From the NCBI GenBank assembly GCA_000727475.1, contig KL647302.1, forward strand, positions 1,094,266 to 1,158,265: a stretch of DNA of 64,000 bases, given 5' to 3'. Below are positions 59,301 to 64,000 of the stretch, in pieces; the stretch's first letter is position 1, and each line of letters begins with the position of its first letter. The DNA is from Sarcocystis neurona. Lineage: Eukaryota; Apicomplexa; Conoidasida; Eucoccidiorida; Sarcocystidae. The translations under genes were made by a program, and so were the position numbers. The notes under the pieces are model-generated. The model saw only the letters and a program-made list of their open reading frames with translations. It was not told where the DNA came from and did not search any database.

Positions 59301-61754
59301 GTGTTGTACACGTACACTATGTGCGTAGGTCCTACTACTACATATGGAATAGTGACGATTTCGCCTACATATATGTATACATATACATACATATGTATAT
59401 GCCTCTCTCTATATATATATGTGTATTCACTCGCGGGTGTATGGTGCATATGAATTGTGGACGCACATTATGTGCGCAGGTTTCCTATGTATGGGGACGA
59501 CGGGTTTGCCTACACACATATGCATATATATAGGGAGAGAGGCATATACGTATATTTATATATATGTAAATGTACAACGTATAAGCGAAATCTTCATTAT
59601 CCCACATATGTAGTACCTCCGCATGTACGTGTATATATGTGTATATATATGCGTGTACACATACGTACACACGTATACATATGTTCACGTCTGTATTTCT
59701 CTGTGCCTATGTACTGTGGACGTATTATACTTCGTGCGTAGGTCCATTTCCCATGAGAAAAAGGAAGCCTTCGCTTAGAAGCAGAAGAAGAGAAAATACG
59801 CGTGCGCGGCCTGCCGCTTAAAACGAAAAAACGCGTCCGACGTCCCTTCCACGTCTGCGTCCGCGTAGAAATGAACAAGCGGCTCTTCCTCTCCCCTCCC
59901 CCTTGTCTACTACACATGTCTTCTTGCCTAGGACGGCCCCTTCTACGGGCCCGAAGCTCGAGACACGGAGACACACGGAGACACAGAGGCACGCACAGGG
60001 AGACAGAGACGGAGACAGCGAAAGAGACAGCGAGAAGAAGAGAAACGACCCCCTTTCTACGACTCGGAAAGTACAAGGCAAGTGAGAAGCAACATACACA
60101 CGCACATGTATACACCCACACACCCGACACACATACATACACACATACGTATACATAAATCCACGCATGCAAATAAACATACGTATCCATACATACATAC
60201 GTATCAATACATATATACGTATTCGTAGATACATACGTTTGCGTCCACGCCTACACACATACATCCATACATACATACGTGCACATGCACACACATACGT
60301 ATGTACATACATACATGTATGCATACGTACAGGCACCTGTTTATCACTTGCACGTAGTTCCGGAGATTACGCTGGCAGAGGAGGTTCACCTGGTCGTTCT
60401 TCCCATGCGAGAGGAAGAGGTTCATCTTTTCTCTTCCCTCATGCGAGAGCTGATCTACTCGTTTCTGATAACCAAGTGTGGGGAATGCACTGCAGACACG
60501 TGTCAGGGACAGAGAGCGTCTCTGCTCTCCCCCATTTACGCATATCGACGCACACACGCAGAGCGAGGCCGCGTCGACCCCACGGAAGAGGAGGACGAGG
60601 ACGGCGGCCTGACAAATACCCGCAAAAGAGGAGAAGTGCTGCTTCTGTTCAACTCACGTGGAAAGAAGCGCAAGAGAAGTGCTGCTGCTGTTCAACTCAC
60701 GTGGAAAGAAGCGCAAGAGAAGTGCTGCTTCTGTTCAACTCACGTGGAAAGAAGCGCAAGAGAAGTGCTGCTGCTGTTCAACTCACGTGGAAAGAAGCGC
60801 AAGAGAAGTGCTGCTTCTGTTCAACTCACGTGGAAAGAAGCGCAAGAGAAGTGCTGCTGCTGTTCAACTCACGTGGAAAGAAGCGCGAGAGAGTCTCTCG
60901 TTGACGAGCGTCGCCAGCTGCTGCGACAAACCCCGCAAATTCTTCTGGAAGCGAACCTCCGGCACTTCTCCCAGCGAAGCGCACAGGGTGTACAGCTGGG
61001 GCAGCACACACATATGCAAATATATACATATATATACGTGTATAGGATATTCACCCACGCGCGTGTACACACACATACGCATATATATAGATATATGTAT
61101 GTACATGGGATACTCACTCACATATATTACACAAACATATGTACATACATATATATGGGACACTCACCCACGTACGTGTACAGGAAGACACCTGCACCTA
61201 TAGACGTACATCAGTATCAATACACACATATAGAGAGAGTCGCTCAAGGCACGCATGCACGCGTGTATATGTATACATATGTTCACCCATATACGTGTAC
61301 AGAAACACACTTGTATATATATGCGTATAGAGAGATAGACAAGAATATATACGTGCACATATATAAAACCGTATATGGCATGCACGCACGCATATATATA
61401 TATATACTCAGCCATACATGTGTACAGGGACACACTTGCGTGTACGTATACATACATATATATATATATATAGACAGATAGAGACATACAAGTAGACATA
61501 CGAACACATATAGAGAGCTGTATACGGAGTGCATACACGCGCACACGAATACATATATATATATATACATATATATGCACGCTTCTACATATATTCGTAT
61601 TTATACACCCATATATACACATGCGTGCTAACCCACGTACATACGTACATACACACGCTGTCCTATATATATATATATATACGTGTAACACACTCACACA
61701 CCTATACATGCTACATATACATATACATATGCTCACGTATATGCATACGCATAC

Positions 61755-61786
<32 letters not shown>

Positions 61787-62349
61787 ATGTACTCATATGT
61801 GTGTACCTAGACAAACTGATCCATCCACATACACCTATACACACACATGTACACACACATATATACATATACATATATGTATATCATGAGATGCATGGGC
61901 ACAGTTTTGTGTCTCTACATTTGCTATGACTACATACACTAACTACGCCTCACATATACCCGTTGACCTCCGAATGCATACAGAGTATCATATATATATA
62001 TATATTTATGTCTTGACAACAGGCAGACATGTGAACAGACATATATACATATATATATATATATATATATGCATTCACGGTTATTAATGTATGTGTATAC
62101 ATATAAATATGAGTACTTCTGTGAGAACTACACATGTCTCTGCGTGAACGAAAGCGCGGTGCTTTCACGACCCCCCTCGCGTGTCCCGGGCTACGCGAAT
62201 TTATTTTTTCCTCTGGACAAACGACAAAAACGTCGGCGAGGCGCTGCATGCAGAGACTCGTCTAGCAACTAAAAAACGCATGCACACACAGCGGAGAGCT
62301 GTTTACACACAACGGTATATCATCCCTGCCCAGTACGTCTTCAATTTCA
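37821..62349 (-). CDS. Sec1/Munc18-family (SM) SNARE regulator, giant intron-rich gene
   Basis: At least 13 exons, 5' to 3': 62349-62307, 62243-62169, 60995-60873, 56358-55801, 53913-53764, 52890-52844, 50861-50826, 49559-49484, 48763-48703, 46148-46105, 43846-43727, 43362-43258, 37953-37821. Every join after the second exon keeps phase with GT-AG. SM landmarks appear in the right order: [28 protein letters not shown] with [90 protein letters not shown] proteins clamp syntaxin-type SNARE bundles and are needed for vesicle fusion; the spacing fits the Sec1/STXBP branch better than Sly1 or Vps33. The large exon carries a long Gly/Ala/Ser insertion between the helix pair and the LWVRFRH block. 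Part of domain 1 between exons 2 and 3, and the last ~15 residues after 37821, were not found. Confidence 0.88.
41966..42060. repeat. 19-bp minisatellite
   Basis: Five head-to-tail units of GGCGTTTTTTGCCACTTTC with substitutions, period exactly 19, within an SM-gene intron. Confidence 0.88.
42344..42381. repeat. (AT)n followed by (AG)n
   Basis: About 22 bases of AT dinucleotide directly followed by GGAGAGAGAGAGAGA; one of many compound microsatellites in the SM introns. Confidence 0.9.
43258..43362 (-). CDS. SM gene, low-complexity exon (borders tentative)
   Basis: 35 codons (DNAARPASS ... [15 protein letters not shown]) from an acceptor GCCTCTGTGAG to a CTT|GTAGAG donor, phase 0 at both ends. 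It fits the variable linker between LSR..P and the VFVLGG strand. An alternative start at 43384 would add AADRLCE, but in the wrong phase for the previous exon. Confidence 0.5.
43727..43846 (-). CDS. SM gene exon, YELSRFEP
   Basis: 40 codons ([20 protein letters not shown] ... [17 protein letters not shown]), acceptor GGCATGCAG, donor GAA|GTACGT. The Y.LSR..P motif is diagnostic of SM proteins. Confidence 0.92.
45655..46063. repeat. Dense (TA)n/(TACA)n microsatellite block
   Basis: Nearly continuous TA, TACA and TATG repeats with (CT)n patches, ending just before the small acidic SM exon at 46105-46148. Confidence 0.9.
46105..46148 (-). CDS. SM gene, small acidic exon
   Basis: Acceptor TTCTTCCTGTGCATGCGTGCAG, donor GCG|GTAAGG. 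It encodes [14 protein letters not shown], phase 1 in and phase 0 out, as required. Confidence 0.72.
46959..47336. repeat. (TA)n blocks at 46959-46984 and 47306-47335
   Basis: Two of the longest uninterrupted TA runs of the window, separated by TATG/TACA-rich sequence. Confidence 0.88.
48060..48620. repeat. Compound (TA)n, (CA)n and (TG)n block
   Basis: Alternating (TA)n and (CA)n on the first half and a (TG)n run at about 48535-48552, just downstream (gene sense) of the SM exon at 48703-48763. Confidence 0.85.
48703..48763 (-). CDS. SM gene, small exon
   Basis: 20 codons plus one base ([20 protein letters not shown]), acceptor TGCGACGCAG, donor C|GTACGT. It starts phase 0 and ends phase 1, matching both neighbours. 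Confidence 0.72.
49195..49392. repeat. Minisatellite built on TATATTTGAAGACA
   Basis: Six spaced copies of TATATTTG(A/T)AGA(C/G) separated by variable TA/TACA filler, period about 30-40. Confidence 0.8.
49484..49559 (-). CDS. SM gene exon, [13 protein letters not shown]
   Basis: Acceptor TTGCCTGCGTTCAG, donor AAA|GTAGGG. It reads [18 protein letters not shown] then TQAERIK, the conserved (D/E)K(V/I/L)R(L/I) helix of SM domain 3. Confidence 0.92.
50826..50861 (-). CDS. SM gene, 36-base micro-exon
   Basis: Encodes [11 protein letters not shown] between GTACAG and CG|GTAAAG, phase 2 on both sides. It supplies the helix that SM proteins have just before the [10 protein letters not shown] block. 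Confidence 0.6.
51576..51690. repeat. 67-bp tandem duplication
   Basis: AGGTATGTGGTCGTCCATAT at about 51577 and AGGTATATGGTCGTCCATAT at about 51644, each followed by GACATTC(A/G)(C/T)GTCAAC(C/T)GCATTC. A shorter, more diverged third relative lies at about 51820. Confidence 0.8.
52389..52625. repeat. 135-bp tandem duplication
   Basis: GCGTCTGAGTATA at 52389 and 52524 opens two units that share GAGATT(T/C)ATTCGACA(G/A)TTCTGCTGAT, GGTGGG(T/C)CTAC and TATAGAAGAA in order. The units are separated by (TA)n that lies inside the duplicated period. Confidence 0.82.
52844..52890 (-). CDS. SM gene, small exon
   Basis: 15 codons plus two bases ([15 protein letters not shown]), acceptor GTCGTAG, donor GC|GTAGGA. 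It starts in phase 0 and ends in phase 2, as both neighbours require; the acceptor tract is weak. Confidence 0.5.
53764..53913 (-). CDS. SM gene exon, LPQYQE helix
   Basis: Acceptor GGGATAG, 50 codons ([18 protein letters not shown] ... KVGLLEQ), donor CAG|GTAAGA, phase 0 at both ends. Confidence 0.9.
55307..55486. repeat. Two 90-bp units of a composite TACA repeat
   Basis: Alternating 44-bp (55307-55350, 55397-55440) and 46-bp (55351-55396, 55441-55486) units. All end in TACGTGCGTACATACG, giving a 90-bp higher-order repeat. Confidence 0.88.
55801..56358 (-). CDS. SM gene, largest exon with VDRSVD/HEYTYQ core
   Basis: Acceptor CTTGTCCTTTGCACAG, 186 codons, donor AGT|GTACGT, phase 0 at both ends. 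It has a Ser/Gly repeat ([12 protein letters not shown]), the SM core, a Gly/Ala-rich insertion of about 70 residues, then the [10 protein letters not shown] ... [17 protein letters not shown] helix. Confidence 0.92.
57640..58135. repeat. Minisatellite of ~90-bp units with GCGTAGTA core
   Basis: Copies of (T/C)GCGTAGTA..CATA at about 57797, 57934, 58021 and 58110, spaced about 90-140 bp, each followed by CTACCTA/CTATCTA-rich filler and TA runs. Confidence 0.7.
59321..59625. repeat. Direct and inverted copies of a GTGCGTAGGT...TTCGCCTA element
   Basis: Arm 59321-59365 (GTGCGTAGGT ... TACATATGGAAT ... GATTTCGCC) has an inverted, imperfect partner at 59585-59625 and a direct, diverged copy at 59471-59515. 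A short direct relative (GTGCGTAGGT) is at about 59733. Confidence 0.75.
60633..60890 (-). repeat. Six 43-bp units, each carrying a copy of the SM exon donor
   Basis: Units start at 60633, 60676, 60719, 60762, 60805 and 60848. They are almost identical and alternate between CTTCTG (units 1, 3, 5) and CTGCTG (units 2, 4, 6), so the true period is 86 bp. On the minus strand each unit contains CTTTCCACGTGAGTTGAACA, i.e. the last bases of the SM exon plus its 5' splice site. Confidence 0.93.
60873..60995 (-). CDS. SM gene exon with LYTLCASL motif
   Basis: Acceptor GTGCTGCCCCAG, 41 codons ([17 protein letters not shown] ... RASFH), donor CAC|GTGAGT, phase 0 at both ends. A TGA follows four bases into the intron. 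The donor is the first of six copies in a tandem array. Confidence 0.88.
61540..62070. repeat. (TA)n/(CA)n block with long TA runs
   Basis: TA runs at about 61754-61779 and 62050-62070 within TACA-rich sequence, in the SM intron where the rest of domain 1 would be expected. Confidence 0.85.
62169..62243 (-). CDS. SM gene, candidate second exon
   Basis: Acceptor TCTGCATGCAG, 25 codons starting [14 protein letters not shown], ending GTC|GTGAAA, phase 0. It fits the strand (aiYfisPtee..) that follows the previous exon in SM domain 1. Confidence 0.38.
62307..62349 (-). CDS. SM gene, candidate N-terminal exon
   Basis: Reads [14 protein letters not shown] and ends at TGT|GTAAAC, phase 0. It matches the EDI..R.PL step of SM domain 1. 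The acceptor (GTGGAG|T) is poor, so the left border is uncertain. Confidence 0.35.
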
Positions 62350-62899
62350 CTCCACACGTGTCCATATAAATATGGAAGTATACGTACACATATACATATA
62401 CATATATAAATATGTATAGATACGTGTATACTATGTACATATATATATATGTATATACGTGTATACTAGAGATGCGCGTGTGTGTATGTATGCATGTGGA
62501 GTCCTGCAAGTAGTCGGTCCTCGCTCTCATGCGTTATTTACGTGCAGCAACATACTTGTGACACTGTGACAGATTTGGGCGAGTTTTAACAATTACACAA
62601 GTCAGTGACCTGTTTACACACATACACGTATATTCACATATATACATGAGAAATATATATATCTTTGCAGGCATATCAGCTGCATGCAGTGCCAACGTTG
62701 CGGAGCTACTCACAAAAAGGAGAAATATTTATACGCTAGAGCTGCCACATTTTGCGACGTCAGTTTTACACATGCTCCACATATATCTATCTATGACTCA
62801 CTCCAGCAAGAACGGCTACTATCCTTCACGTAGCACATATGCGCTGATACATATATATATAGGCAGAGAAAACACGTTGTTGTGTGGGGTCGGCAGAGG

Positions 62900-64000
62900 A
62901 AGAAATTTCTCGCATGCAGATGGACGGAGAAAGCGACGCTTCAAGTTTGGAAAGGAACGGAGAAGAGAAGGCAGAGAGGAAGTCGAGCCAGAACAAGAAG
63001 GGAAACCGATGAAGAGGAAGGGAAAAAAAGGAAGAGACGACGAACAAGAAGAAGAAAAACGTGGAAAGGGAAAGGGAGAAGACAGAGTGGGGAGGAAGAG
63101 GAGAAGAAGAATCAAGAAGAGAGAGAAGAAGAAGAGAAGGAAGAAGTAGAAGAGAGGAAGACCAGAAGGAAGAAGAAGAAAAGAATAAAGAGGACGAATA
63201 GGAAAAAGCGGAAAAGAAGAGAAAGGAGGAAAAAATAAGCGAGAGAAAGGAGACGAGAAGAAGAAGGAAGAGGCAGAGAAGGAGAAACGAGAAGAAAAGA
63301 GAAGTTGGGGAAGAAGAAAAGGGACGTCGAGAGGAGATGGAGAGACGGACGAGGAGGGACGGGACGACACGGACGAGGAGGCGAGGGAGAAGGAGACGGG
63401 GAAATAAAATGCCAAGAAACGAAAAGAAGGGGCTCCAGGAGAAAGACGAAGAAGAGGAAGGGAAGACAGTAGGACGGGAAGAGAGAAGCGCGGAGAAAGG
63501 GGGCACAGGGAGCGACAGAATGAGAGGAATACGAAAGAGTAGAAGGGCAGCACAGACGCGGGGAGAAGACGTCGAGGGGCACACGCGCAGAAGCGTGAAG
63601 GGAACACGAAGAAAAGAAGACGAAGACAGAGGAAGGGGGAACGCAAGACTCGAGACGCAGAGGAAGGCACGGGAGGAGAGTCGGAGGACGACGAAAATGG
63701 GCGCCAAGAAGGCCACGAAAAAGCGGAAGCGAAGAAGGCGAAGAAGGCAGCACCTTAGAACAGAGACGACAGAAAAGGAGACCGAAAAGGCAGTCATGAC
63801 CAAGGAAAGAAGCAGAACACACAAGCAGGAGGTGCACGACGGAGACAGAGAGGTGGGGAGACAGAAAGGGGGGGGAGACACAGCGAGGGAGAGAGAGAGG
63901 GGGGAAGACAGAGGGAGACAGAGACAGAGAGGGGGGGGAGACACAGAGAGGAAGGGAGACAGAGAGGGGGGGAGACACAGAGAGGAAGGGAGACAGAGAG
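62900..64000 (+). repeat. 1.1-kb purine-rich tract at the right edge
   Basis: GAAGAAGAGG-type sequence on the plus strand, hence pyrimidine-rich in the sense of the SM gene, and continuing past the window. The last ~75 bases hold two ~36-bp units of GGGGGGAGACACAGAGAGGA. Long frames on both strands here are artefacts of base bias. Confidence 0.9.

Noticed and set aside
60279..61481. 400-codon plus-strand frame with a repeated [16 protein letters not shown] segment
   Set aside because: It runs through the 43-bp array and the antisense of a verified SM exon; the repeat is made of splice-site sequence in the opposite sense.
62819..63978. Very long open frames (283-372 codons) on the minus strand and a Lys/Glu/Arg-rich one on the plus strand
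   Set aside because: The tract is almost pure purine on one strand, so stop codons are rare by composition; the predicted proteins are Ser/Pro/Leu/Phe or Lys/Glu/Arg only and show no domain.

Overview
The window reads as nuclear DNA of a coccidian apicomplexan (the Toxoplasma/Neospora/Besnoitia/Cystoisospora kind). The reasons are: three tandem transporters of the apicomplexan ApiAT/NPT1 type; single-exon transporters next to genes cut into many small exons with GT-AG introns; clear 5' and 3' splice consensus; and introns full of (TA)n and (CA)n microsatellites. Nothing bacterial, viral or transposon-like was recognised, and no tRNA or rRNA gene was seen. The species cannot be told from the sequence. 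The absence of long coding CAG runs argues mildly against Eimeria.

Layout. Positions 1-700 (minus) hold the 5' end of a possible JmjC/cupin oxygenase that runs off the left edge. Positions 2936-4873 (plus) hold an ABHD11-like serine hydrolase. Positions 6783-15686 (minus) hold three tandem, intronless ApiAT-type major facilitator transporters. Positions 16.7-20.1 kb hold only weak candidate ORFs. Positions 22847-26710 (minus) hold an 11-exon gene I reassembled from reading frame and splice phase; it encodes a protein with an N-terminal membrane region and about seven C-terminal MORN repeats. Positions 29008-34258 (plus) hold a three-exon fatty acid 2-hydroxylase with a cytochrome b5 domain. 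Positions 37.8-62.3 kb (minus) are one very long Sec1/Munc18-family gene: at least 13 exons, roughly 1.6 kb of coding sequence, spread over about 24.5 kb.

The left half (to about 34 kb) is compact and almost free of simple repeats. From there on, microsatellites, minisatellites, tandem duplications and strand-asymmetric purine tracts fill the Sec1 introns. Two of these repeat features touch splicing. A 6 x 43 bp array carries a copy of a Sec1 5' splice site in every unit. Exon 2 of the hydroxylase sits between a pyrimidine-rich intron on one side and a purine-rich intron on the other.

The genes do not form a pathway. Membrane lipid hydroxylation (hydroxylase), SNARE-dependent vesicle fusion (Sec1), solute uptake (transporters) and membrane or cytoskeleton attachment (MORN protein) are all membrane-related, but I see no evidence that they are co-regulated. 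Exon borders are my own reading of frame and splice consensus and need transcript data.
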